A stretch of DNA of 64,000 bases from Alphaproteobacteria bacterium (GTDB lineage: Bacteria; Pseudomonadota; Alphaproteobacteria; CAAGCB01; CAG-977), in assembly GCA_017480385.1 (NCBI GenBank), contig JAFVAT010000005.1, positions 21,205 through 85,204 on the forward strand, read 5' to 3'. Both the position numbers and the translations under genes were made by a program. A model generated the notes under the pieces. It worked only from the letters and a program-made list of their open reading frames with translations, had not been told where the DNA came from and made no database searches. Position 1 is the stretch's first letter; the number at the start of each line of letters is the position of its first letter. Shown piece after piece: positions 8,093-16,653 of this stretch.

Positions 8093-8420
8093 ACATGTTT
8101 TTTTTGCCGTTTACGGACTCGGAACACTTCAAATTAGGACAAAGAAAAAACTTTTTCCTCTCAATCGTCATGACGAACAAAAGGACTGTTGTTTAACGGC
8201 CCATTCCTGCCGCAATCCTTTTTTCTGAAGGGAAAAGAGGGCTAATCCAGCAAAAGACAGCACCATATCTAAAAAGATATTTTGCGTCTTTTGCATAAAG
8301 CCTTTCAAAGAACAATACGGCGTTCAGGCATCACCGGTAACATGAACAACACGCCCGTACGGTTGAAACAGGTCTTGTCAGGCACGGAATTTTTTGCCTT
8401 CATTAACCGCAAAATGCTGT
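8093..8420. other. Intergenic stretch without a convincing gene
   Basis: No supported coding region is visible in either direction. Its only clear structure is the nested inverted repeat at 8250-8294. Short reading frames here lack a ribosome binding site and recognisable motifs. Confidence 0.5.
8250..8294. repeat. Nested inverted repeat (two-tier hairpin)
   Basis: GCAAAAGAC (8250-8258) pairs with GTCTTTTGC (8286-8294). Inside it ATATCT (8265-8270) pairs with AGATAT (8275-8280) around an AAAA loop. There is no T-run, so it is not an obvious terminator. A structured RNA or a protein-binding site is possible. Confidence 0.5.
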
Positions 8421-9257
8421 TCAGTCTTTTTTCAGACGGTCCAGTTTGCCCGGTATAGACAGAACCGCCATTACGATATCCAGCGCAAAATAGTAAGACA
8501 AAAAGGCGACATACATTAAAAAAGGCAGAAAAGCCATGCCGCACAGCAGGATAACAGTCCGCATCTGCGATGCCAAATCAACATGAAACATCATCAATAC
8601 CAACAAAATGCAGGCACATGTGATCGATGTTCCGAAAATAACCGGCGTTAATTTCAGACACCCCTTGGCAAAATAGGTCGTCAACCCTATAAACTCTTCG
8701 CCGACAGACGTTTTTTCCACAACTTCAACGTTCAAAGCTGACGGCTTCAAAAGCAAAAACAACCAAAATTCGCAGCAAATAAAAACAAAAACGCTCAAAA
8801 AGAAAACATTTCGAATCTCTGCTAAAACAAGACCGAACAATTCAATCCGTTTTGCGGCAAATATGGAAGAAATCCCATAGAACAGGATTAAAAGCCCGAA
8901 GCCTCCGACAAATAAAGCTGTCACTCTTAATATGCCGGCAGAAGAGATTTTTGTCGGCGCATTTTTAATCAGCGCATTCAGTGCCGGCAGCATTGTAAAA
9001 GCTGCGTAATGAAACAAAATGCAGCCGATTATGGACAACAAAATAAAAAACAAACAAAACCCTGCCGAAACAGCGTAACGTATGTGCCAAACAATCATTA
9101 AAATCGTTATCAGAATCGGAATGACAAATAATCCGCGCAGTCCGGCCTTTGAAAAAATATCACAGCAGGACAACACTTTATCAGCCGGTTTGCCGCTTAA
9201 AAAATCAAAAAAACGGTCTATTTTTTCAGACGGATTAAAGAAATGAATTTTTTTCAT
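8421..9257 (-). CDS. Multi-pass membrane protein of unknown function
   Basis: This 278-residue protein was not recognised as a known family. It has about six hydrophobic segments, for example GLRGLFVIPILITILMIVW, FCLFFILLSIIGCILF and FVGGFGLLILFYGISSIF, and a charged cytosolic N-terminus (NPSEKIDRFFDFLSGKPADK). The basic end KLDRLKKD is not the shared tail. It lies 18 bp after yajQ on the same strand, so the two may be co-transcribed. No substrate or catalytic motif is visible. Confidence 0.65.
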   Translation of the reverse strand: MKKIHFFNPSEKIDRFFDFLSGKPADKVLSCCDIFSKAGLRGLFVIPILITILMIVWHIRYAVSAGFCLFFILLSIIGCILFHYAAFTMLPALNALIKNAPTKISSAGILRVTALFVGGFGLLILFYGISSIFAAKRIELFGLVLAEIRNVFFLSVFVFICCEFWLFLLLKPSALNVEVVEKTSVGEEFIGLTTYFAKGCLKLTPVIFGTSITCACILLVLMMFHVDLASQMRTVILLCGMAFLPFLMYVAFLSYYFALDIVMAVLSIPGKLDRLKKD

Positions 9258-9275
9258 AAAAAGCCCCTCTGCATT

Positions 9276-9761
9276 TTAATCGCGAAAGTTAACAAACTGC
9301 AACGGCTGATCGATTCCCAATGTTTTGACAAAGGCGATCGTATCCTGCAAATCGTCGCGTTTTTTGCCGGAAACACGCAATTCGTCGCCTTGAATAGCCA
9401 CCTGCACTTTTTTCTTGGAATCTTTAATTGCTTTAACGATTTTTTTTGCAATTTCCTGTTCTATGCCCTGCTTGACCCGCACGGCCTGACGGATCATCGC
9501 GCCGGCAGCCTTTTCCTCTTTGCCGAAATCAAGCGCTGAAGCGTCCAGTTTGCGCCGGGTCACATACGTAATCACCAATTCATGTACCTGCTTTAATTTT
9601 AACGCGTCATCGGCCAGAATAATAATTTCCCCCTCTTTTAATTCCACAGAACTTTTAGATCCCTTAAAATCAAAACGCTGAGAAATTTCGCGCGATACGC
9701 CGGCAACAGCATTTGTAATTTCAGTCATATCCGTCTTGGAAACAATATCAAAAGAAGGCAT
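9276..9761 (-). CDS. yajQ: YajQ family nucleotide-binding protein
   Basis: This 161-residue protein matches UPF0234/YajQ along its whole length: MPSFDIVSKTDMTEI, QRFDFKGSKSSVEL, ADDALKLKQVHELV and the ending LGIDQPLQFVNFRD. The family binds RNA and, in some species, cyclic di-GMP. Start ATG 9761 follows AAGGAG. Confidence 0.95.
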   Translation of the reverse strand: MPSFDIVSKTDMTEITNAVAGVSREISQRFDFKGSKSSVELKEGEIIILADDALKLKQVHELVITYVTRRKLDASALDFGKEEKAAGAMIRQAVRVKQGIEQEIAKKIVKAIKDSKKKVQVAIQGDELRVSGKKRDDLQDTIAFVKTLGIDQPLQFVNFRD

Positions 9762-9847
9762 CTTTTTTACTCCTTAAAGAAATAAGTTTTTAAAAGTGAT
9801 TATACGTTAAAAATATAAAATCGCATCAAAAATCACAGTCAGAAAAA

Positions 9848-9893
9848 AACGACGGTTATTTCCTCAGAAAAAACCAAGGAAAACCGCCGTTTA
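9848..9893 (-). terminator. Terminator downstream of cspA-like gene
   Basis: On the minus strand AAACGGCGG-TTTTCCTT pairs imperfectly with AGGAAAT-AACCGTCGTTT and continues into a run of T (the A-run at 9843-9849 on the plus strand). Confidence 0.7.
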
Positions 9894-9912
9894 TATACTG
9901 CTTTGCCGATCG

Positions 9913-10122
9913 TCAGACCAGAAGCTTCAAATTTTCCGCCGAAGATCTGCCGTCTTTTCCCGGCAGCAAATCATATTCAATGCGCTGCCCGTCCTGCAAA
10001 CCACGAATACCGGCCTTCTGCACAGCGGAAATATGCACAAAAACGTCTTTTGACCCGTCTGAAGGACAAATAAAACCGAACCCCTTGGCTGTATTAAACC
10101 ATTTTACTGTACCAACACTCAT
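9913..10122 (-). CDS. Cold-shock domain protein (CspA family), copy 1
   Basis: This 69-residue single cold-shock domain has GTVKWFNTAKGFGFI (RNP1) and DVFVHISAV (RNP2). Such proteins are RNA chaperones. A similar gene lies at 35435-35638. The upstream gap 10123-10348 gives room for a long 5' leader, as is usual for csp genes. Confidence 0.95.
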   Translation of the reverse strand: MSVGTVKWFNTAKGFGFICPSDGSKDVFVHISAVQKAGIRGLQDGQRIEYDLLPGKDGRSSAENLKLLV

Positions 10123-10348
10123 TTTTCATCTCTTTCATAATAGTTATGGACCGCCTTTTTCAAGACTGGCAAAAGAATATCATGAATCTCAAAGGACGTC
10201 ACTTTATCCCTTAGTTTTGGCAAAACGCAATAAAAGCTGACAACTATTCCGTTTTTTGCACTTTTTTCTTTTAAATTTCGCCAAAACAGGTATAACTAGA
10301 CAAAAGGCACAAGTGTTTTAGGGCAGCTCGCGAAAGGAGACTTTTCCA

Positions 10349-10816
10349 ATGATGGAATTTTTTGAAAATGTCGATTTGGATCAACGCATTGCTTTTTTGG
10401 GCACAATTGCTCATCTGGCGCGCGTTGACGGCGAATTTGACGGAAACGAAAAGCAGTTTTTCGTTGACTTGGCCAAATTATACAACCTGACAAAAGAAGA
10501 AGCAAAAGAAGCCATTCGCCCTAGAACGGAAGAAGAAGCGCTGGCTTTAGTCAAAACAATCACGGACAGAGGGTTTTCTCTGGTTCTGATCCGTGAAATG
10601 TTTTATCTCGGATATGAAGACGGCGATTTGTCCGATTCTGAAATCCTGTTTATTTCAAAGGTCGGTATGGCACTGAATATTCCTCTGGAAAAAATGGAAC
10701 AAATCAGTAATTGGGTCATCAGAGGCATTGAATGGGAAGAAGAAGGATCTGAAATCTTTTCCGATTACCAATCCAATGATATGACAGAAGACGAACTGGA
10801 CGCTTACGATTTTTAA
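10349..10816 (+). CDS. TerB-like domain protein
   Basis: This 155-residue acidic protein has a TerB/DjlA-like helical fold: IAHLARVDGEFDGNEKQFFVDLAKLYNL, where D-G-E followed by E is the typical metal-site pattern, and EDGDLSDSEILFISKVGMALNI as a second half. TerB-like domains bind metal and occur in tellurite and stress operons, but the exact role is unknown. AAGGAG lies 9 bp before ATG 10349. No other ter gene is adjacent. Confidence 0.8.
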   Translation: MMEFFENVDLDQRIAFLGTIAHLARVDGEFDGNEKQFFVDLAKLYNLTKEEAKEAIRPRTEEEALALVKTITDRGFSLVLIREMFYLGYEDGDLSDSEILFISKVGMALNIPLEKMEQISNWVIRGIEWEEEGSEIFSDYQSNDMTEDELDAYDF

Positions 10817-10821
10817 CGGGC

Positions 10822-10850
10822 TTGTTTTTGCTTAAAAAAAAGCGTATAAC
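10822..10850 (+). promoter_or_regulatory. Predicted infA promoter
   Basis: TTGTTT (10822-10827), a 17-bp spacer and TATAAC (10845-10850) lie 31 bp before the infA start codon. Confidence 0.55.
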
Positions 10851-10880
10851 CGTTCCGTTTTTTACTTTAAGGAGTCCTGT

Positions 10881-11108
10881 ATGGCAAAAGAAGAATTATT
10901 GGAATTCAGCGGTGTTGTTGTTGAAAAGCTGCCGAATGCCATGTTTCGGGTAAAATTGGAAAACGATCATGAAATTTTAGCGCATACCGCCGGAAAAATG
11001 CGCAAGTTTCGTATCCGCGTCATGGTTGGGGATAAGGTTGATATCGAAATGACCCCTTATGATCTGACCAAAGGACGGATTACATTCAGACATAAGACGC
11101 CTGTCTGA
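10881..11108 (+). CDS. infA: Translation initiation factor IF-1
   Basis: This 75-residue S1/OB-fold protein has the IF-1 signature [17 protein letters not shown] and [30 protein letters not shown]. It binds the ribosomal A site during initiation. It has a strong ribosome binding site (AAGGAG). Confidence 0.97.
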   Translation: MAKEELLEFSGVVVEKLPNAMFRVKLENDHEILAHTAGKMRKFRIRVMVGDKVDIEMTPYDLTKGRITFRHKTPV

Positions 11109-11188
11109 CGGATTTTCTGACCGCGGGCAGAAGGGGATTCCTGTCTTAAAGCCGTTTTCTTTCTTAACCTTTTAGGAACGGAGCTGTG

Positions 11189-11779
11189 ATGACATCAGAA
11201 TTAAGCGATACGGAAAAAAAACAGTTGGCCGAACGCATTGCCCGGTCGGTGGAGCGCGCGCCGTTTCGTGCCGGACATTATGAGCTGAAGCGCTTTCCTT
11301 TGCCCTTTTATAAAAATGCTTACGATGTCCATATAAAGTGTTTTACGACACGTCCCGTCATTACCAAAGAATACGTCTGCGACGATACGCATGTTTTTGA
11401 AACGGACGGTGAAGAAGAGACTTTGGCTGAAATTAACGCGGCGCTGTCTTTAGCGTTAAACGCGGAAAATGTCACGGCCTATACTTCTTTTTATTTTCAA
11501 AAGGTCGCAATTGACGATTCTTTTGCCCAATTGATTTTTCGGGCGGAAGATATTTTCGATGATACTTTTTCCAAGGAACTGCAGGAAAATTTAAAAGACT
11601 TGATTTCCGCCCCGCAGGTTCAGGAAGCACAAAACAGTTATATTGTTTCTGGCTTTGTTTTGTTGGAGGACACGTTATTCAAAGCTGATATTGCCGTTTC
11701 TCAGTCCGGCACTGTCACAATTAAGAACGAGGAAGTTGCTTACGACTCTCTGCCTGTTCAGCGGATTATGCTCAGATAA
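11189..11779 (+). CDS. Unknown protein preceding a zincin gene
   Basis: I do not recognise this 196-residue acidic protein. It has an N-terminal helix (TEKKQLAERIARSVERAPF), a beta-rich middle (YDVHIKCFTTRPVITKEYVC) and helix-strand alternation to the end. The C-terminus LPVQRIMLR loosely resembles the basic tails nearby but lacks the full pattern. ATG 11189 is preceded by CGGAG; a GTG at 11186 is also possible. It is 11 bp before the zincin gene, which has its own AAGGAG, so the two form an operon. A chaperone, partner or immunity role is only a guess from position. Confidence 0.6.
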   Translation: MTSELSDTEKKQLAERIARSVERAPFRAGHYELKRFPLPFYKNAYDVHIKCFTTRPVITKEYVCDDTHVFETDGEEETLAEINAALSLALNAENVTAYTSFYFQKVAIDDSFAQLIFRAEDIFDDTFSKELQENLKDLISAPQVQEAQNSYIVSGFVLLEDTLFKADIAVSQSGTVTIKNEEVAYDSLPVQRIMLR

Positions 11780-11790
11780 GGAGTATTCTC

Positions 11791-12840
11791 ATGGTTAAAA
11801 GCTTAAAAGGATCAAATAAAATAGAAGCTTATGCTGTTCAAGAACCTATTGTTGACATTCCTGTTCGCGGAAATGCAGCGGCCCGGGCCAAAATGACGAC
11901 GGTTATCAACGAAATGTGCAAATCAGAGGCCGGACGTGTCATTTTAGAAACGGCGGCAGAAAACGATTATGAATTAAAATTTGACAGACAGGCCGCAAAA
12001 GAAGGGATTTACGGCTATGCCGATCCGGTTGAAGAAGTGTGTGTTTTAAATCCGAAAAACACATTAGCGCAGAACATTGTCACGTTGGCGCACGAATTAC
12101 GGCACGCTTATCAATTTACTTATGAAAAGCTGGACGATCTGAGCTATTCGGAATGCGACACAAGAACCATGATGCTGAAAACCCGAACAATGGAAGCCGA
12201 TGCGGAAAGCTATGGCTGTTTGGTTGCATGGGAATTAAAGGAGCAGGGCAACGATCTGTGCTGGAAGGATTTTTCCTCGGACTATCCTGAAATTGCCGAA
12301 CCGTTTGAAAAAGCGATAAAAGAAACGGGAGATTTGAATCAGGCAAGAACAGCCGCCTTTAAAGGCTGGTATGACAATGAAGAACGCCGAGATTATTATG
12401 ATCAGACGATGCTGTCCTGTATTGAAGATACGTCTCCGAACATCTTCAAGAAAAAGCTGAAATCCGTCAGCGCGTCTAAATTCATCGGCGCATACTGCTC
12501 TGATCCTGAAACGGGTGAAAATTATTTTACCGAAGACCCGAAGATTCTGGAATCCGGTAAATATACCGCTTTGTATGAGGACATCAAGGACCGCATAACG
12601 GCACATCACCAAAAACGCGAGGCGTTATCGGGACGCATTCCGGACAAGACCGTTCCCGATTTTGAAACGCGGCAGCGTCCGCCTGAAGAACCGGAAAACA
12701 ATGCCCGTGCCGTCAGTGCGGAAGCCAAAGCGGTTGCTTTAGCCGGCAGACAAAAACGCGCGGCTGAACAAATCAAACAGCAAAAGAAACCGTCAGCACC
12801 GGTTTTAACGTTAATCAAGCGGCGTGACAGCTCCCGCTGA
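11791..12840 (+). CDS. Putative zinc metallopeptidase, DUF6782-like (paralogue A)
   Basis: This protein has 349 residues. Conserved order: EAGRVILETAAENDYELKF (about 46-64), YGYADP (74-79), then the zincin motif LAHELRHAYQ with HExxH at 101-105, and EADAES at 135-140 as the likely third ligand. Further shared blocks are AFKGWYDN and a Cys-x-G-Y-F region. The C-terminus PVLTLIKRRDSSR matches the shared basic tail. No signal peptide is visible. Peptidase activity is inferred from the motif. Confidence 0.78.
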   Translation: MVKSLKGSNKIEAYAVQEPIVDIPVRGNAAARAKMTTVINEMCKSEAGRVILETAAENDYELKFDRQAAKEGIYGYADPVEEVCVLNPKNTLAQNIVTLAHELRHAYQFTYEKLDDLSYSECDTRTMMLKTRTMEADAESYGCLVAWELKEQGNDLCWKDFSSDYPEIAEPFEKAIKETGDLNQARTAAFKGWYDNEERRDYYDQTMLSCIEDTSPNIFKKKLKSVSASKFIGAYCSDPETGENYFTEDPKILESGKYTALYEDIKDRITAHHQKREALSGRIPDKTVPDFETRQRPPEEPENNARAVSAEAKAVALAGRQKRAAEQIKQQKKPSAPVLTLIKRRDSSR

Positions 12841-12842
12841 AG

Positions 12843-13055
12843 CTAATAATGCGGCGGCGGCACTTCCTCCGACAAAGGGCGGACCTGACCGCTTGAATCA
12901 AAATTTTGCGCCAGAAAAAAGACTTCGCGCTGCAGTCTGTCTATGGTTAACGCCTGCTGTGCCACAATTTGGTTTAAATCCTTCAGCGTCCGTTCATATT
13001 CAGCCGCCAAACTTTCCAAAGCAATAAAACGTTCTTCTATTTCATCAATATTCAT
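12843..13055 (-). CDS. slyX: SlyX family protein
   Basis: From ATG 13055 (AAGGAAA just upstream) this is a 70-residue coiled-coil protein with MNIDEIEERFIALESLAAEYERTLKDLN and the family's typical ending PPPHY. A longer in-frame start at 13130 has no ribosome binding site. The function of SlyX is not settled. It converges with the zincin gene, with 2 bp between their stops. Confidence 0.88.
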   Translation of the reverse strand: MNIDEIEERFIALESLAAEYERTLKDLNQIVAQQALTIDRLQREVFFLAQNFDSSGQVRPLSEEVPPPHY

Positions 13056-13230
13056 GTCTGTTTCCTTTGCTGCTTTAAGTAAAAATGCCCGCTGTTCTTT
13101 AAAAGAAGCCGTCTTCTCTGCGACGGGCACTCCGACCCTTTGATTAAAATGAACATACCGTTCTTTTGTCTGTTGAGTAAATGATTTAAAAAGCTTATTT
13201 TAAAAAAAATAATTCAAACAGAGGTGTTTT

Positions 13231-14433
13231 ATGACTGATTTGATCGATTTGTTCTGCGATCTAGCGCGCATTCCTTCCCCCTCCATGCAGGAAGAGGCCG
13301 TTGCCGACCGTATTTTATCCTTTTTTCAGGAAAATCATATTTCTGCCGAACGCGATGATTTCGGTAATGTTTGCGCCTGTATTTCCGCAACAGATCCTTC
13401 AAAACGCCCTCTCATGCTGTCCGCTCATATGGACGTTGTCGGCGATTCAAGTCCGGTCCATATCATCAGGGCTGACGGAATTATCAAAACAGACGGCACG
13501 CGCACGTTAGGGGCAGATGATAAGGCCGGTGCCGCCGCGGCAATGATACTGGCCAAGACCATTGCCGAAAATAAGGAAATGCGTCACGGCGGATTGGAAA
13601 TCGTTTTTACGCGCGATGAAGAACAAAATATGAGCGGTGCCCACGCGCTGCATTTTGACAGATTTCAATCGGAATATATTTTGGTGTTGGACGGCGACAG
13701 GCTAGGTGATTTCCAGATTGCCGGCGCAGGCTATACAAAGATGATGCTGACCGTCAATGCGTTTAAGGGCGGTCATTCGGGAATCGATATTGCCGACACA
13801 CAGCGCGTCAATGCCGTCAGGCTGATTGCTGAAATCATGGCCGAACTGCCGCAGGGAGTTTATTATCAGGATGAAACCGGAGTGGTCACCTCCATTAATG
13901 CCGGAGCCGTTGTCGGCGGCGGAGTCAAAAATCTGCAAACCGACAAACAGGACAGCGCTTTTGCTCTGTTTTTAACGGACAAAGCCATGTCCAATGTCAT
14001 CAACACGGACGCTTTTGCTCTGTATTCGATCCGCAGTTCGGACAAATCAAAGGAAGCGGCTTTAATTCAGGAAATCCAAAACAAAATTATGGCTTTCAAC
14101 AAAAAGTATGAAGGAAAGGCGTCCTGTTCGGCCACATTTGAAGAACACATTCCTCCGTTTGAAAAATCAAACGACACAACCATGACGGAAACGGCTCAAA
14201 AATCGGCGGAAAAGATTGGCATGACGCTGAATATTTCTTCCTTCCATGCCGGTGCGGAAACGCATCTGTACGCACAAAAACAAAACGCCGCCGGAAAAAC
14301 GTTCAAGCCTTATTTGGTCGGCGCGGCTAACATTTACAATATGCACTCGTCTGCCGAATATGTTGAAGAAGCTTCCATGAATAAAGGATTTGAGTTCATC
14401 AAAGCGCTTTTCGAGACTTTTAACAACGCATAA
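13231..14433 (+). CDS. pepT: M20 family peptidase, PepT-like
   Basis: This protein has 400 residues. Zinc-ligand motifs are in order: LMLSAHMDVVG (about 68-78), LGADDKAGAAAAM, FTRDEEQNMSGA and a late ETHLYAQ/NMHSSAEYV region. The inserted dimerisation domain begins near YTKMMLTVNAFKGGHSGID. It most resembles peptidase T or related di/tripeptidases that release N-terminal residues in the cytosol. It has its own ribosome binding site (AGAGGTG). Confidence 0.88.
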   Translation: MTDLIDLFCDLARIPSPSMQEEAVADRILSFFQENHISAERDDFGNVCACISATDPSKRPLMLSAHMDVVGDSSPVHIIRADGIIKTDGTRTLGADDKAGAAAAMILAKTIAENKEMRHGGLEIVFTRDEEQNMSGAHALHFDRFQSEYILVLDGDRLGDFQIAGAGYTKMMLTVNAFKGGHSGIDIADTQRVNAVRLIAEIMAELPQGVYYQDETGVVTSINAGAVVGGGVKNLQTDKQDSAFALFLTDKAMSNVINTDAFALYSIRSSDKSKEAALIQEIQNKIMAFNKKYEGKASCSATFEEHIPPFEKSNDTTMTETAQKSAEKIGMTLNISSFHAGAETHLYAQKQNAAGKTFKPYLVGAANIYNMHSSAEYVEEASMNKGFEFIKALFETFNNA

Positions 14434-14498
14434 AAGTACACTTTTTATTAAGAGCTCTGCGCTAAAATACGTATTCTGGTTAAATAGGATACGTATCA

Positions 14499-15194
14499 AT
14501 GGATTATCAGATTTTTCGCAATAAACTGAAGAATATTCAAGGCTGGGTGTTTGATTTGGATGATACGCTGTATCCGCCGACAGGAGAAATTTATGCTCAA
14601 ATGGCGGAACGAATTTGTGCTTATGTGATGAAAACGCTCCATATCGATAAAAAAGAAGCCTCTGTTATTCAAAAAGAATACTACCGTAAATATGGCGCAA
14701 CCGTCCGAGGCTTGATGATAGAGTATGACATCGATCCGGAAGATTTTACAAATTATGTTCATCAGCTGGATTTGTCCTCTTTAAAAGAAAATCCGCAATT
14801 AAAAGCTTGCCTGCAAGCTTTATCAGGCAAAAAATTCATTTTTACCAACGGCGCCTATCAACATGCTGAACGCGTATTGGAACAATTGGGTATCAGAGAA
14901 TGCTTCAGCGGCATTTTTTCTATCCGTGAAGCCGGCTATATTCCCAAACCGGCAGAAGAAACCTATCGCAAAATGCTCGAAACTTTTCAGCTGAATCCTC
15001 AGGAAAGCATCATGTTTGACGACAGTCCCGCAAATGTTTTGGGAGCTAAAAAAGTCGGCATGCATACGGTCTGGATTTCGTCAAACGTAGAAAACAATAA
15101 ATATTGTTCCGTTGATTCGCAGGATTTTTGCGATTATGAAACGCCGGACCTGATTTCTTTTTTAACGGCTTTTTTAATGGATAAAAGCGCCTGA
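14499..15194 (+). CDS. HAD-family pyrimidine 5'-nucleotidase-like phosphatase
   Basis: This protein has 231 residues. HAD motif I is VFDLDDTLYPP (about 19-29), motif II is FIFTNGA, motif III includes KPAEETYRKM, and motif IV is IMFDDSPANVLGAKKVGMHTV. This matches the SDT1/PHM8-like pyrimidine 5'-nucleotidase group common in Alphaproteobacteria. The natural substrate cannot be read from the sequence. Confidence 0.88.
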   Translation: MDYQIFRNKLKNIQGWVFDLDDTLYPPTGEIYAQMAERICAYVMKTLHIDKKEASVIQKEYYRKYGATVRGLMIEYDIDPEDFTNYVHQLDLSSLKENPQLKACLQALSGKKFIFTNGAYQHAERVLEQLGIRECFSGIFSIREAGYIPKPAEETYRKMLETFQLNPQESIMFDDSPANVLGAKKVGMHTVWISSNVENNKYCSVDSQDFCDYETPDLISFLTAFLMDKSA

Positions 15195-15254
15195 TCACTA
15201 AAAGGGGAAAAAGGCGCTCAAACATCATCTTATAAAATAAAACGAAGCTGTCAA

Positions 15255-15628
15255 ATGTATACCGTTCTGTCTGTTTTGCCGGAGGAGGATTAGGGGCCGT
15301 CGCCCGTTGGCTGATTTGCCTTAAAATTTCTTCACATTGGGGAATAATGCCGGTCAACGTCATCGGCGCTTTTTTAATCGGGTGCACTTCTTGTTATTTC
15401 GAAAGGCATCTTTATCATGCCGCCCTAAAATCATTCGTTATGACGGGCTTTTTAGGCGGTTTTACAACCTTTTCAACATATCTGTTGAATTTTACGGCGC
15501 TGTTGAATGTGCACAGTTATACAGAAGCGTTTTTATATCTGATCGGTTCCGTTGTCATCGGATTTATTGCTTTGCTGCTGGGAATAAAAGGAATATCCTG
15601 CCTTCTTTCCCTGTATCCGTCATTTTAA
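15255..15628 (+). pseudogene. crcB: Fluoride channel CrcB/Fluc, frameshifted near the N-terminus
   Basis: The frame from 15278 onwards reads AGGGLGAVARWLICLKIS, then MPVNVIGAFLIGC and GFLGGFTTFSTYLLNF, clear Fluc motifs with four membrane segments. This frame has no start codon before the conserved GGGLGAVARW block. ATG 15255 starts MYTVLSV in another frame that stops at 15291. Adding one T to the TTTT run at 15274-15277 would join them as MYTVLSVFAGGGLGAV. It is either a real 1-bp deletion or a sequence error. The intact protein would export fluoride. Confidence 0.85.
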
Positions 15629-16260
15629 AATCCGAAATTTGCTTTTTCTGCCCCGACCGTCGTTGGTTCGGAATGTCCCGAATACAGAACGGTATTTTCA
15701 GGCAAAGCAAAAACTTTCTGGATGATACTGCTGCGCAGCTGAACAAAATCTCCGCCGGGAAAATGCGTCGCGCCATAGCTGTCTTTAAAAATCGTATCGC
15801 CGACAAAAGCCGTGCCATTCGCCGCATCATAATAAAGAACGGAATCCGGCGTATGTCCCGGCGTATGAATGACTTGCAGACGAATTTTCGGATCGGCGGT
15901 TAAAATGATTTCATCACCTTCCGCAACATATTCCGCCTCGGTCAAATTGAAACGCCGATTACAGTAATCCCCTAAATTTAATCGGTCGTCTTGCAAGTAA
16001 TCCCGCCCATTTTGGTGAGCCAAATAAGGAATATTCAGCTGTTTATGCAAAAATTCAACCGCGCCGATATGATCAAAATGTCCGTGCGTGATCAGCATTT
16101 TTTCAATCGTCCAACCGTTTTTTTGTATCATATCCGCCAATTTTTCGGCCTCTGCCGCCGGATCGACCAAAAAGCCATGTTTTGTTTGCTCATCAATATA
16201 AAAGTAAGCCTTGGTCTCGATTACATCTAAGACCTCGACAGGTTTAACAATCATAAACAA
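15625..16260 (-). CDS. Metallo-beta-lactamase fold hydrolase (glyoxalase II-like)
   Basis: This 211-residue protein has the MBL metal motif LITHGHFDHIGAVEFL (about 58-73), HTPGHTPDSVLYYD, FVGDTIFKDS with the bridging Asp, and a late YSGHSEPTT with the final His. It is similar in size to YcbL-type hydrolases, which cleave thioesters such as S-lactoylglutathione. It converges with crcB, with stops overlapping by a few bp. Confidence 0.9.
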   Translation of the reverse strand: MFMIVKPVEVLDVIETKAYFYIDEQTKHGFLVDPAAEAEKLADMIQKNGWTIEKMLITHGHFDHIGAVEFLHKQLNIPYLAHQNGRDYLQDDRLNLGDYCNRRFNLTEAEYVAEGDEIILTADPKIRLQVIHTPGHTPDSVLYYDAANGTAFVGDTIFKDSYGATHFPGGDFVQLRSSIIQKVFALPENTVLYSGHSEPTTVGAEKANFGF

Positions 16261-16623
16261 CTATCCTTATTTTATTCTCTGCTTTTTACCCGTCACTATA
16301 CGCCCGATCCTTCCTTTTTCCAACAACAACCAAAAGATATCCGATCCAACTGCAAAAAAGGACACTCCGCGCACTTATACTGTTAACATCTCCAAAACAG
16401 TGCACCGCGGCACAATTTCCCGCTGCGATAATCAGATACAAAGACCATACGGTATTATTGTTCCGGCATATGATAATGTTTTTACATCATTCATTGTCAG
16501 CTCCTCAGGTTCAGTTGCAGAGGCCGGACTGCAATCTGAGTTTACCTAAGGAGTTTTTCCACACATAGCTGTTAAGCTTTTCGGAACTACATGCATGGCA
16601 CATGGTTTTCGGGTTAAAAAAAA
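16261..16623. other. Intergenic stretch, no supported gene
   Basis: This 360-bp stretch has no reading frame with a ribosome binding site or known motif. A plus-strand frame ending at 16549 is open but overlaps the MBL gene start and looks unremarkable. Confidence 0.45.
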
Positions 16624-16643
16624 GCCTCCCGATAGGGGGAGGC
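16624..16643 (-). terminator. Intrinsic terminator of HNH paralogue 5
   Basis: GCCTCCC (16624-16630) pairs with GGGAGGC (16637-16643). On the minus strand the stem is followed by a long T-run (A-run at 16616-16623 on plus). Confidence 0.88.
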
Positions 16644-16653
16644 TCCTTTTTAA

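Noticed and set aside
15195..15255. Fluoride riboswitch before crcB
   Set aside because: The conserved pseudoknot bases of the crcB motif are not found in the 60 bp before the start.
15337..15903. Plus-strand frame across crcB and the MBL gene end
   Set aside because: It overlaps the real crcB frame and the opposite MBL gene, with no motif of its own.
16211..16549. Open plus-strand frame of 112 codons
   Set aside because: It begins inside the MBL gene on the other strand, has no ribosome binding site and no recognisable motif.
16590..16610. Sigma54-like TGGCAC word
   Set aside because: The -12 GC is missing at the right distance.
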